Assembly: GCF_000826645.1 (NCBI RefSeq)
Contig: NZ_JXJP01000013.1
Coordinates: 124,001-188,000, forward strand
Direction of reading: 5' to 3'
DNA: 64,000 nucleotides
Source of the DNA: Psychroserpens mesophilus
Lineage (GTDB): Bacteria; Bacteroidota; Bacteroidia; Flavobacteriales; Flavobacteriaceae
Within the stretch, counting starts at the first letter, position 1, and each line of letters opens with the position of its first letter. The notes beneath the pieces were generated by a model. It worked only from the letters and a program-made list of their open reading frames with translations. It made no database searches and was not told where the DNA came from. Position numbers and translations under genes: made by a program. Shown one piece after another: positions 24,545 to 33,307 of the stretch.

Positions 24545-26383
24545 CTAAACGTCTTCATTTCCACCATTTGAAAATTTGCGTTCCAACTCAGCTTGAAACT
24601 CTTCCATAACTGGTTTAACTGTACTTTCGGGTAAGTCGGCAATTTTAATATACATTAAGCCATCAACGGAGTTATTAAACAATGGATCTACATTAAAAGC
24701 TACCAATCGTGCATTTTGCTTGATGTATTTTTTTAGTAATACAGGCAAACGCAATGCTCCTGGTTCGACCTCATCAATGATCTTATCAAACTTATTCAAG
24801 TCAGCTTCCGTTTCATCAAATACAAAATCCTTATCAGCATCTTTAAGTTTTACCTTAAATTCCTTCTTTGGGTGCACATATTGGGCAACATATGGATCAT
24901 AATAGTGCGACTTCATAAATTCAATCATCAGTGACTTTGAAAAGTTTGAAAACTGATTACTAATACTCACGCCTCCGATAAGGTATTTATGCTCTGGATA
25001 ACGTAGTGTGGTATGCACAATGCCTTTCCAAAGTAAAAATAGAGGCATTGGTTTTTGTTGGTAATCTTTGATAATGAAAGCACGTCCCATTTCAATAGAC
25101 TGACTCATCATTTTATACAATTCTGGCTCAAAACGGAACAAATCCTGAAGATAAAATCCGTCAATACCATACTTAGCAAAAATTTGAGCACCTAATCCCA
25201 TTCGGTAAGCTCCAGCGAGTTGATTAGTATCAGTATCCCATAAAAACATATGGTGATAATACGTATCAAAACTATCGAGATCTATCGCTTCATTAGTACC
25301 TTCTCCAATAGCTCTAAAGGTAATTTCACGTAAGCGTCCAATTTCGTGTAAAATATTAGGAATATGATTTGCACTACACAAATACACTTCATAATTTTTA
25401 CTTTCAAGCAATCTGAAATCGCCTTTACGTAAGGCTTCAACTTCTGAAATCATTTTATCCTGACTCACACCTCCAACAATTCGCTTTGGAGGTTTTGGTG
25501 GATTTTTTAATGTATTTGAAAGATTATCTAATATTTTTGGTTTGTCTTCAAAAGCATTAGACAACATGTAGGTTTTACGTCGTATAAACTCTGAAAAACC
25601 AGCAAGTGTATCATGCTCCTTTTGGTCACTTACCGAAATTGGTCGCCCTATTCTCACCTTAATAACACGATGTTTCTGAGTCAAAAGTTCCGAAGGTAAT
25701 TTTGCGGTTCTGAACGTATCACTAATTTTAGAAAGCTTATAAAACAACTTACTATTCTTTGCATGAAAATAAATAGGCACCACTGGAACTTCGGCCTTTT
25801 TTATAAGCTTTATTGCCGCTTCTTCCCATGGTTTATCAACTACGAGTTTGCCATCTCTGTAGGTTGACACTTCTCCTGCAGGAAAAATTCCTAAAGGATG
25901 ACCTTCTCTCAAATGTAATATGGCATTTTTAAAACCTGCAATGCTCGACTTCACATCCTTTCGGTCTTCAAAAGGATTTACTGGCATGATATAAGGTTTT
26001 AAAGGTTCTATTCTATGCAATAAAAAATTAGCGATAATTTTAAAGTCTTTGCGCTGTTCTATCATTAATTTCAATAATAAAATCCCATCAATTCCTCCTA
26101 ATGGATGATTTGAAACCGTTATATAGGCACCATCTTTAGGTAAGCGCTTTAAATCTTCTTCTGGAATTTCAAATTTAATTTGAAAATCACTTAATATGCC
26201 ATCTAAAAATGCACCATCGCTTAAATGCTTATTGCGTTTATAGATTTTATTCAGCGTAGATATTTTAAGAAGTTTCATCAATAGCCAGCCAATAAAGGTT
26301 CCTATAAAACCATATTTGTCTACATTAATGGCTTTTGCAACTTCTTTTGCGGTAACTAATCCTATATCTGGTGGCTTGGTCAT
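24545..26383 (-). CDS. Two-domain acyltransferase, OlsF-like (PlsC domain plus OlsB-type GNAT domain)
   Basis: In the 612-residue protein, the N-terminal half is a lysophospholipid acyltransferase domain with SNHPLGGIDG (H93, D99; one residue longer than the usual H-x4-D spacing, as in hemolysin-like members), FPAGEVST and VPVVPIYFHAKN. The C-terminal half (about 320-612) is an OlsB/hemolysin-type N-acyltransferase domain (IPNILHEIGRLREITFRAIG, LAGAYRMGLG). The same order is found in OlsF, the bifunctional ornithine-lipid synthase described in Serratia and Flavobacterium johnsoniae. It would make aminolipids at the inner membrane; glycine or another amino acid is possible instead of ornithine. 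It lies 22 bases behind the aspartate kinase gene. Confidence 0.75.
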   Translation of the reverse strand: MTKPPDIGLVTAKEVAKAINVDKYGFIGTFIGWLLMKLLKISTLNKIYKRNKHLSDGAFLDGILSDFQIKFEIPEEDLKRLPKDGAYITVSNHPLGGIDGILLLKLMIEQRKDFKIIANFLLHRIEPLKPYIMPVNPFEDRKDVKSSIAGFKNAILHLREGHPLGIFPAGEVSTYRDGKLVVDKPWEEAAIKLIKKAEVPVVPIYFHAKNSKLFYKLSKISDTFRTAKLPSELLTQKHRVIKVRIGRPISVSDQKEHDTLAGFSEFIRRKTYMLSNAFEDKPKILDNLSNTLKNPPKPPKRIVGGVSQDKMISEVEALRKGDFRLLESKNYEVYLCSANHIPNILHEIGRLREITFRAIGEGTNEAIDLDSFDTYYHHMFLWDTDTNQLAGAYRMGLGAQIFAKYGIDGFYLQDLFRFEPELYKMMSQSIEMGRAFIIKDYQQKPMPLFLLWKGIVHTTLRYPEHKYLIGGVSISNQFSNFSKSLMIEFMKSHYYDPYVAQYVHPKKEFKVKLKDADKDFVFDETEADLNKFDKIIDEVEPGALRLPVLLKKYIKQNARLVAFNVDPLFNNSVDGLMYIKIADLPESTVKPVMEEFQAELERKFSNGGNEDV

Positions 26384-26405
26384 GACTGTAAATGTACTAA
26401 AATGT

Positions 26406-27656
26406 TTATTTAGTTACGATTTGAATTGTTTCTTGTGTTAATTGTTTTAATAACAGGGTTTTATCCGTTTCAATCGATACTATTGCCTGCTCATTATAAT
26501 GTCTAACAGTATAAAGACTCACATTTTCGTAACATGTTACTTTAAATTTTGCTTTTAAATGCTGAAGTAATTGTTCGAGGTTATTGTAAGTATTCTCAAA
26601 ACATACTGAAAAACTAATAGCAGAGTTTTGAATGACATCAACTTTCATTTTATAATAATGTAACAACTTAAAAATTTCACTGATGTTTTCTTCGACGATA
26701 TAACTAAAATTTAAAGAAGACAAGGATACCAAAACCTGATTCTTTTTTACGATATAACAAGGAATATTAGGTGCTATACCTATTCCTTTGGCAACTTTTG
26801 TTCCCTTATCTTTTGGATTCAAAAACGATTTTACAAATAACGGAATTTCCTTCTGTTGTAAAGGTTGTAATGTTTTTGGATGAATAACTGATGCACCATA
26901 AAATGCTAACTCTATGGCTTCTCTATATGAAATATCATGAAGGAGTTGAGCATTTTCAAAATAACGAGGATCAGCATTTAAAACGCCTGGTACATCTTTC
27001 CAGATAGTAACACTCTGAGCATTCAAGCAATAGGCAAAGATTGCAGCAGTATAATCACTGCCTTCTCGTCCTAAAGTAGTTGTAAAATTATTAGCATCAC
27101 TACCTAAAAATCCCTGAGTAATGTTTAAGGATCCTTTATCAAAATGTGTTTTAATAGCTTGTTGCGTTTCTTCCCAGTTAACATTTGCTCTTCTATAGTA
27201 ACTGTCTGTTTTGATATAACTTCTAACGTCTATCCAATTGTTATGTATTCCAATAACATTTAGATATTCACTAATAATTGTAGTAGAAACTAATTCACCA
27301 AAACCAATCGTTTGATCGTATACAAAATTATAATCAGGCGATTTATTCCGACTTAAAAAAAGGTCTAAATCTTCAAAAATAGTAGTGACTTTTTTAAATA
27401 TTGGATGCTGCGTGTTTTCGAAAAGATCTAATAGAATCTCGTTGTGATATTTTTTTACATCTTGAATAGAACTTTGTAATTCACCTTTATTTTCAAAATA
27501 GTTTTTAACAACAACTTCAAGTGCGTTGGTTGTTTTTCCCATAGCAGAAACAATAACTAATGTATTTTCAAAACCAACCTGATTTAAAACAGAAGCTAAA
27601 TTTTTTACTCCATTAGCATCTTTTACCGAAGCTCCACCAAATTTGAATACTTGCAT
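26406..27656 (-). CDS. lysC: Aspartate kinase
   Basis: Phosphorylates aspartate, the first step to lysine, threonine, methionine and diaminopimelate. The 416-residue monofunctional enzyme starts with VFKFGGASVKD, has SAMGKTTNAL, TTLGREGSDYTAAI and VIHPKTLQPLQ, and ends with ACT-type regulatory segments (from about residue 300). The ACT part is rather divergent, so feedback control may differ. It lies one base after the GNAT gene and 22 bases before the olsF-like gene, forming a three-gene operon. Confidence 0.9.
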   Translation of the reverse strand: MQVFKFGGASVKDANGVKNLASVLNQVGFENTLVIVSAMGKTTNALEVVVKNYFENKGELQSSIQDVKKYHNEILLDLFENTQHPIFKKVTTIFEDLDLFLSRNKSPDYNFVYDQTIGFGELVSTTIISEYLNVIGIHNNWIDVRSYIKTDSYYRRANVNWEETQQAIKTHFDKGSLNITQGFLGSDANNFTTTLGREGSDYTAAIFAYCLNAQSVTIWKDVPGVLNADPRYFENAQLLHDISYREAIELAFYGASVIHPKTLQPLQQKEIPLFVKSFLNPKDKGTKVAKGIGIAPNIPCYIVKKNQVLVSLSSLNFSYIVEENISEIFKLLHYYKMKVDVIQNSAISFSVCFENTYNNLEQLLQHLKAKFKVTCYENVSLYTVRHYNEQAIVSIETDKTLLLKQLTQETIQIVTK

Positions 27657-27657
27657 A

Positions 27658-28137
27658 CTATTTGTTTGATAAATAATTTTTAATTCCTTCTTCGTTTAAC
27701 TGAACAACATTCCAGTCTCGCATCACATTAGCACCTTTCTTCTCATAAAAGGCAATAGCAGGTTCATTCCAATCTAATACTTCCCAACTTACACGCTTAG
27801 CGCCTAATTCTTCTGCATACACAACAACTTTATCTAAAAGCATTGTTCCCAAACCATGTCCTCTTTTGTTCTGGCTTACAATCAAATCTTCAAGATGTAA
27901 AACAAGACCATTCCATGTTGAAAAACGTGGATATACCAAAGCTATACCTTCAATTTTATCATCAATTTCAGCTACAAAACAATGAAATTTTGGATTAGTA
28001 CCAAATCCAAACAGCTTCAAGTCCTCAGCAGTTATTTTAACCGCATTGGGCTCTTTTTCAAAAATCGCAAGCTCAGTGATAAGCTCATGAACTCTTGGCA
28101 TATCATTTTTTGTTGCCATTCTGATGCGAAACTTCAT
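27658..28137 (-). CDS. GNAT-family N-acetyltransferase
   Basis: The 159-residue acetyltransferase opens with FRIRMATKNDMPRVHELITE and has the acetyl-CoA loop as VSQNKRGHGLGTMLLDK, then VLDWNEPAIAFYEKKGA. It resembles the spermidine/diamine acetyltransferase-like subgroup (SAT1/thialysine acetyltransferase). That assignment is a family impression only. First gene of the GNAT-lysC-olsF-like operon, divergent from fbp. A one-mismatch promoter box (TATCTTTA) is seen upstream. Confidence 0.85.
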   Translation of the reverse strand: MKFRIRMATKNDMPRVHELITELAIFEKEPNAVKITAEDLKLFGFGTNPKFHCFVAEIDDKIEGIALVYPRFSTWNGLVLHLEDLIVSQNKRGHGLGTMLLDKVVVYAEELGAKRVSWEVLDWNEPAIAFYEKKGANVMRDWNVVQLNEEGIKNYLSNK

Positions 28138-28260
28138 TTTTAAAATAATTTGGGTAAAGATAGTTTAAAAGTTAAGTTTAATAAAACATTAAAAGCATAG
28201 CGATAACGTTGTAGTTTGTTAAAAAATACGATATTTGTATAAACTAATCATTCGGAATAA

Positions 28261-29265
28261 ATGTCTCAAAAAAATCAAACCCTTGGTGAATTCATCATCG
28301 AAAACCAATCTGCATTTAAATACACTTCAGGAGAACTTTCTCGACTCATAAATTCAATTCGACTAGCGGCTAAGGTTGTTAATCACGAGGTAAACAAAGC
28401 AGGTTTGGTTGATATCATTGGTGCTGCAGGTGATACGAATATACAAGGCGAAGATCAACAAAAGCTGGATGTTTATGCAAACAATAAGTTTATCCAAACC
28501 ATGACCAAACGTAATATTGTTTGTGGTATTGCCAGTGAAGAAGAGGACGATTTTATCTCAATTAACAGTCAGGATGAAAACCATCAAAACAAATATGTCG
28601 TTTTAATTGATCCATTAGATGGCTCTTCTAATATTGATGTTAATGTTTCCGTTGGTACCATTTTCTCTATTTACAGACGTATTACTCCTGTTGGAACTCC
28701 TGTTACTATTGACGATTTTCTTCAGAAAGGACATCAACAAGTGGCTGCTGGATATATCATTTACGGGACGTCAACAATGCTTGTTTATACAACAGGAAGT
28801 GGTGTAAACGGATTCACCTTAAACCCAGCTATTGGGTCTTTCTATTTATCACATCCAGACATGCAATTTCCTGTAGACGGCAAGATTTATTCAGTTAATG
28901 AGGGTAACTACATTCACTTTCCACAAGGCATAAAGAACTACATCAAGTACTGCCAACAAGAAGAAGGTGACAGACCATATACAAGCCGATACATTGGATC
29001 TTTAGTATCAGATTTTCATAGAAATATGATCAAAGGAGGTATTTACATGTATCCTAAGAGTTCTACAAATTCTAATGGTAAATTGCGATTACTGTATGAA
29101 TGTAATCCAATGGCATTTCTTGCTGAACAAGCAAGTGGTAAAGCCAGTGACGGATTTACGAGAATTATGGACATACAACCTACCGAACTACACCAACGGG
29201 TACCATTCATCTGTGGCAGTAAAAACATGGTAGAAAAAGCTGAAGAATTTATGAGAAACGCATAA
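28261..29265 (+). CDS. fbp: Fructose-1,6-bisphosphatase class I
   Basis: Hydrolyses fructose 1,6-bisphosphate to fructose 6-phosphate, the committed step of gluconeogenesis. The 334-residue protein carries EEEDD, the metal-binding [11 protein letters not shown] motif and [11 protein letters not shown]; the C-terminus includes [20 protein letters not shown]. Length is normal for class I. It is transcribed divergently from the GNAT-lysC operon; a one-mismatch promoter box (GATATTTG) lies about 30 bases upstream. It ends at an intrinsic terminator. Confidence 0.95.
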   Translation: MSQKNQTLGEFIIENQSAFKYTSGELSRLINSIRLAAKVVNHEVNKAGLVDIIGAAGDTNIQGEDQQKLDVYANNKFIQTMTKRNIVCGIASEEEDDFISINSQDENHQNKYVVLIDPLDGSSNIDVNVSVGTIFSIYRRITPVGTPVTIDDFLQKGHQQVAAGYIIYGTSTMLVYTTGSGVNGFTLNPAIGSFYLSHPDMQFPVDGKIYSVNEGNYIHFPQGIKNYIKYCQQEEGDRPYTSRYIGSLVSDFHRNMIKGGIYMYPKSSTNSNGKLRLLYECNPMAFLAEQASGKASDGFTRIMDIQPTELHQRVPFICGSKNMVEKAEEFMRNA

Positions 29266-29267
29266 AA

Positions 29268-29292
29268 AAAGCAGCCTGTTTCAGACTGCTTT
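29268..29292. terminator. Terminator between fbp and the TerB-like gene
   Basis: AAAGCAG-C-CTG, loop TTT, CAG-A-CTGCTTT: ten pairs with one C/A mismatch, with A and T runs on both sides, between convergent genes. Confidence 0.65.
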
Positions 29293-29315
29293 ATTCGCTT
29301 ACAATGAAGACTCTT

Positions 29316-29747
29316 TTATTGATTCATTTTCTTCATTTTATCTATAAATTCATCAAGGTCAACTTCATAATGAACTAAAGTTAAAGCCTTGTCTGTAATA
29401 TATTTTACATTATCCTGATTAAATCCTAAACCTACCGCTAATTTCTCTAATAATCCAGCTTGATCTGGTCCTTCAATATGATCTGCCCAAACCATACGTG
29501 CTAAATCGTAAAGGCGTTCTAATCGCATATCATAAGACAATGGTGGATTAATGGGATGACTCTTGTAATCTTTTAAAATTTCTTTATAATCGGCTTCTGT
29601 AATACCTAATCGTGTAGCCAAACGATCTAAAAATGCTTTTTCTGCATCATTAATTACTCCATCACTCATTGCAACTCTTACGATTGCTGCAAAATGATCT
29701 TCATTACGTTTTTTAAATCCGCTTTCGAATAATTCTGAAAATGACAT
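29316..29747 (-). CDS. TerB-family (tellurite resistance-like) protein
   Basis: The 143-residue helical protein has the TerB fold signature: HFAAIVRVAMSDGVINDAEKAFLDRLATRLG, with the acidic D-G-x-I-x-x-x-E pattern that binds metal in characterised TerB. There is no signal peptide. Despite the family name, single TerB-like genes are widespread and need not confer tellurite resistance. It is divergent from mfd with promoter boxes back to back. Confidence 0.8.
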   Translation of the reverse strand: MSFSELFESGFKKRNEDHFAAIVRVAMSDGVINDAEKAFLDRLATRLGITEADYKEILKDYKSHPINPPLSYDMRLERLYDLARMVWADHIEGPDQAGLLEKLAVGLGFNQDNVKYITDKALTLVHYEVDLDEFIDKMKKMNQ

Positions 29748-29769
29748 ATCCTTTAATTTTTAAGTGGCA

Positions 29770-29800
29770 CAAAGATAGTTTTATTAATACATTTTAACAA
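29770..29800 (-). promoter_or_regulatory. Promoter of the TerB-like gene (-7 and -33 elements)
   Basis: The minus strand reads TTG, 20 bases, then TATCTTTG (29770-29777), a full match to the Bacteroidota housekeeping promoter, 23 bases before the start codon. Confidence 0.65.
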
Positions 29801-29821
29801 TATGCTAAAGCACAAATATTT

Positions 29822-29829
29822 TATATTTG
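29822..29829 (+). promoter_or_regulatory. -7 promoter box of mfd
   Basis: TATATTTG matches TAnnTTTG, 17 bases before the TTG start of mfd and about 45 bases from the divergent TerB promoter. Confidence 0.55.
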
Positions 29830-29845
29830 CACAAAATAAAATGTC

Positions 29846-32800
29846 TTGAGTAAATCCATTCTCTCGCAAACGTATGCACAGGCTTTGCAAATGCAAAATC
29901 TGCAGTCTGCTATAGCTCAAACTGGAGCAAAATTACATGTTAAAGGTTTAATTGGTTCTTCATTGTCATTGGTCATTAGCGAAGTCTTTAAAGCTTCTGA
30001 GCTTCCATTTTTACTAGTGTTTAACGATAAAGAAGAAGCTGCTTTTTATCTCAACGACTTAGAAGTATTACTCAATGATAAGGATGTCTTGTTTTATCCA
30101 GGTAGTTATCGTAGACCCTATCAAATAGAAGAAACCGATAATGCTAATGTATTATTAAGAGCAGAAGTTTTAAACAGAATAAATTCCAGAAAAAAACCAG
30201 CTATCATTGTCACGTATCCTGATGCGCTTTTTGAAAAAGTAGTGACGCGTCGCGAGCTTGAGAAGAACACCTTAAAAGTTGCTGTTGGTGACGAATTGTC
30301 TCTGGATTTTGTAAATGAAGTACTTTTTGAATACAAATTTAAACGCGTTGATTTTGTTACCGAACCTGGAGAATTTTCAGTTCGTGGTGGCATTGTAGAT
30401 GTCTTTTCATTTTCTCATGATGAACCTTATCGCATTGAGTTTTTTGGAGATGAAGTCGATAGCATTAGAACCTTTGATGTTGAAACACAACTCTCAACTG
30501 AGCAAATCAAAAAAATAGGCATCATCCCTAATGTAGCTAATAAGTTTTTAGAGGAAAACAGACAGAGTTTTCTAAACTATATTGCTCAAAAAACAGTCGT
30601 ATTTTCAAAGAACTCAGATTTACTTTTTTCAAGAATAGATGACTTTTTCGGAAAGGCTGAAGAGGCTTTCAAAAATCTATCTTCAGAATTAAAACATTCG
30701 GCACCTGAAGAATTGTTCTGTAATGCAAAATTACTGAAACAACAACTTCTTGATTTTAGTTTGGTTGAATTTGGAACAACAGCTAATTTTTCTGTCACAT
30801 CGAGCGCAGTCGAGATGTCTCATGATGAGATTCTGAAACAAGTTCAGAATGACAATGTAATCCAATTCAATACCTCACCTCAACCGTCTTTTAATAAACA
30901 ATTCAACTTATTAATTGAAGATTTAAATACCAATCATGACAAAGGTTATACCAATTATATCGCATGTGTAAGTGAGCAACAAGCCAAACGATTTCACGAT
31001 ATTTTTGAAGATGTCGAAGAAGATGTTCATTATAAAACGATTGTATTGTCTCTATATCAAGGATTCATTGACCACGATCAAAAAATAACGTGTTATACCG
31101 ATCATCAAATCTTTGAGCGTTACCATAAATTCCATCTTAAAAATGGCTATGCCAAAAAGCAAGCTATTACATTAAAAGAACTTACTAATTTAGATATTGG
31201 AGATTATGTCACGCATATTGATCATGGGATTGGAAAATTTGGCGGACTCCAAAAAATTGATGTAGAAGGCAAGAAACAAGAAGCTATTAAATTGGTGTAT
31301 GGCGAACGTGATGTCCTGTATTTAAGCATTCATTCACTTCATAAAATCACGAAGTTTAACGGAAAAGATGGTAAGCCTCCAAAAGTGTATAAGCTTGGAA
31401 GCAAAGCCTGGAAAACGCTTAAACAGAAAACAAAATCCAGAGTAAAAGAAATTGCATTCAACCTCATTAAGGTGTATGCAAAACGCAAACTCGAAAAAGG
31501 CTATCAATACAAACCAGATAGTTACCTACAACACGAGCTTGAAGCGTCTTTTCTCTACGAAGATACTCCAGATCAAATTACCTCTACTGCAGATATAAAA
31601 GCAGACATGGAAAGTGAGCGACCAATGGATCGTCTCGTTTGTGGTGACGTAGGTTTTGGTAAAACGGAAGTCGCCATTCGTGCTGCATTTAAAGCCGTAG
31701 ATAACGGAAAACAGGTTGCCATTTTGGTTCCAACAACCATTTTGGCTTATCAACATCACAGAACCATAACTGAACGTCTTAAAGATTTTCCGGTTACTGT
31801 AGATTACCTCAACCGTTTCAGAACTGCCAAAGAAAAGCGTGAAACGCTTGAGAAACTCGAAAAAGGACACGTAGATATTATCATTGGAACACATCAACTG
31901 GTCAATAAAAATGTAAAATTTAAAGATTTAGGGTTACTTATTGTTGACGAAGAACAAAAATTTGGTGTGGCTGTAAAAGAGAAACTCAAAACACTCAAAG
32001 ATAATGTCGATGTCTTAACACTTACAGCAACACCTATTCCGAGAACGCTACAGTTTAGCCTAATGGCTGCTCGTGATTTATCAGTAATTACTACGGCACC
32101 TCCAAATCGTTATCCTATTGAAAGTCATGTGATTCGTTTTAATGAAGAGACCATTAGAGATGCTGTAACTTATGAGATTCAGCGTGGCGGACAAATTTTC
32201 TTTATTCATAACCGAATTGAAAATATTAAAGAAGTGGCTGGTATGATTCAGCGTCTCGTACCTGATGCAAAAATTGGAATTGGTCACGGACAACTTGATG
32301 GTAAAAAACTTGAGCAATTAATGCTGGCTTTTATGAATGGTGAGTTTGATGTTTTAGTAAGTACAACTATTGTTGAAAGCGGATTAGATGTACCAAATGC
32401 AAACACCATTTTCATTAATAATGCGAATAATTTCGGATTGAGTGATTTACACCAAATGCGTGGTCGCGTTGGTAGAAGCAACAAAAAAGCGTTCTGTTAT
32501 TTCATTACGCCTGAATATTCAGCAATGACAAACGATGCTCGAAAACGAATTACGGCTTTAGAACAATTTACGGAGCTCGGAAGTGGTTTCAACATCGCTA
32601 TGAAAGATTTGGAAATTCGTGGTGCAGGTGATTTACTAGGAGGTGAACAAAGTGGATTCATCAATGATATTGGGTTTGATACCTATCAGAAAATTTTAAA
32701 TGAAGCTATTGAAGAGCTTAAAGAAAACGAGTTCAAAGACTTATATCAGGACGAAGGTAAAGAGAAAGATTACGTCAAAGATATTACCATCGATACTGAT

Positions 32801-33238
32801 TTTGAATTGTTATTTCCAGATGATTATGTCAATAATATTACTGAACGCTTAAATCTTTATACAAAACTCAATACGCTTAAAACCGAAGAAGAACTGAAAA
32901 CATTTGAAAATGAAATCATTGACCGTTTTGGAGAGCTACCAGTTCAGGTTATCGATTTATTTAATAGTGTTCGCGTCAAATGGATTGCAACTAAAATAGG
33001 TCTGGAAAAAATTATCATGAAAAAAGGTCGCTTTGTTGGGTATTTCATTAACGATCAGCAAAGTGCATTTTATCAAAGTGATAACTTTACTAGAGTATTG
33101 CAATATGTGCAAACCAGACCAAAAGATTGTAAAATGAAAGAAAAACAAACCAGAAATGGATTGCGTTTGCTTTTAACTTTTGATCACATCAAATCGGTTA
33201 AACAAGCTTTGGCTGTTTTAGAATCTATTGTCAATTAA
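29846..33238 (+). CDS. mfd: Transcription-repair coupling factor
   Basis: Removes RNA polymerase stalled at lesions and recruits UvrA. In the 1130-residue protein, the N-terminal UvrB-like module contains YPGSYRRPYQIEETDNANVL. The RNA-polymerase-interacting (CarD-like) domain shows DIGDYVTHIDHGIGKF, and the RecG-like translocase follows (Walker A GDVGFGKTEVA, then VDEEQKFG, TATPIPRTLQ and QMRGRVGRSN). The C-terminal domain is present. The start is a TTG; the ATG five bases earlier is in another frame and stops at once. Residues 316-336 (SVTSSAVEM...QVQND) are translated from a dispersed palindromic repeat, inserted in the linker between the UvrB-like and CarD-like parts. Confidence 0.94.
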   Translation: MSKSILSQTYAQALQMQNLQSAIAQTGAKLHVKGLIGSSLSLVISEVFKASELPFLLVFNDKEEAAFYLNDLEVLLNDKDVLFYPGSYRRPYQIEETDNANVLLRAEVLNRINSRKKPAIIVTYPDALFEKVVTRRELEKNTLKVAVGDELSLDFVNEVLFEYKFKRVDFVTEPGEFSVRGGIVDVFSFSHDEPYRIEFFGDEVDSIRTFDVETQLSTEQIKKIGIIPNVANKFLEENRQSFLNYIAQKTVVFSKNSDLLFSRIDDFFGKAEEAFKNLSSELKHSAPEELFCNAKLLKQQLLDFSLVEFGTTANFSVTSSAVEMSHDEILKQVQNDNVIQFNTSPQPSFNKQFNLLIEDLNTNHDKGYTNYIACVSEQQAKRFHDIFEDVEEDVHYKTIVLSLYQGFIDHDQKITCYTDHQIFERYHKFHLKNGYAKKQAITLKELTNLDIGDYVTHIDHGIGKFGGLQKIDVEGKKQEAIKLVYGERDVLYLSIHSLHKITKFNGKDGKPPKVYKLGSKAWKTLKQKTKSRVKEIAFNLIKVYAKRKLEKGYQYKPDSYLQHELEASFLYEDTPDQITSTADIKADMESERPMDRLVCGDVGFGKTEVAIRAAFKAVDNGKQVAILVPTTILAYQHHRTITERLKDFPVTVDYLNRFRTAKEKRETLEKLEKGHVDIIIGTHQLVNKNVKFKDLGLLIVDEEQKFGVAVKEKLKTLKDNVDVLTLTATPIPRTLQFSLMAARDLSVITTAPPNRYPIESHVIRFNEETIRDAVTYEIQRGGQIFFIHNRIENIKEVAGMIQRLVPDAKIGIGHGQLDGKKLEQLMLAFMNGEFDVLVSTTIVESGLDVPNANTIFINNANNFGLSDLHQMRGRVGRSNKKAFCYFITPEYSAMTNDARKRITALEQFTELGSGFNIAMKDLEIRGAGDLLGGEQSGFINDIGFDTYQKILNEAIEELKENEFKDLYQDEGKEKDYVKDITIDTDFELLFPDDYVNNITERLNLYTKLNTLKTEEELKTFENEIIDRFGELPVQVIDLFNSVRVKWIATKIGLEKIIMKKGRFVGYFINDQQSAFYQSDNFTRVLQYVQTRPKDCKMKEKQTRNGLRLLLTFDHIKSVKQALAVLESIVN
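30790..30853 (+). repeat. Palindromic repeat inserted in frame in mfd, copy 5 (complete)
   Basis: It has two halves. The first, 30790-30817, starts TTCTGTCACATCG and ends GTCGAGATG; it is shared with the dehydrogenase gene. The second, 30827-30853, starts GAGATTCTGAA and ends TTCAGAATGAC; it is the inverse of the hairpin at 20490-20517, with one compensatory pair change. The 64-base block keeps the frame and is free of stops, giving SVTSSAVEM then SHDEILKQVQND. Confidence 0.9.
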
Positions 33239-33307
33239 AAGTATTAATTATGGTTTGGTTCAATATTTGAAGCCAAATAATTTAACAACAATAACTAATT
33301 CGAACTC

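Noticed and set aside
29316-29747. Tellurite resistance operon
   Set aside because: Only a single TerB-like gene is present; no terC, terD or terZ neighbours, so the family name should not be taken as function.
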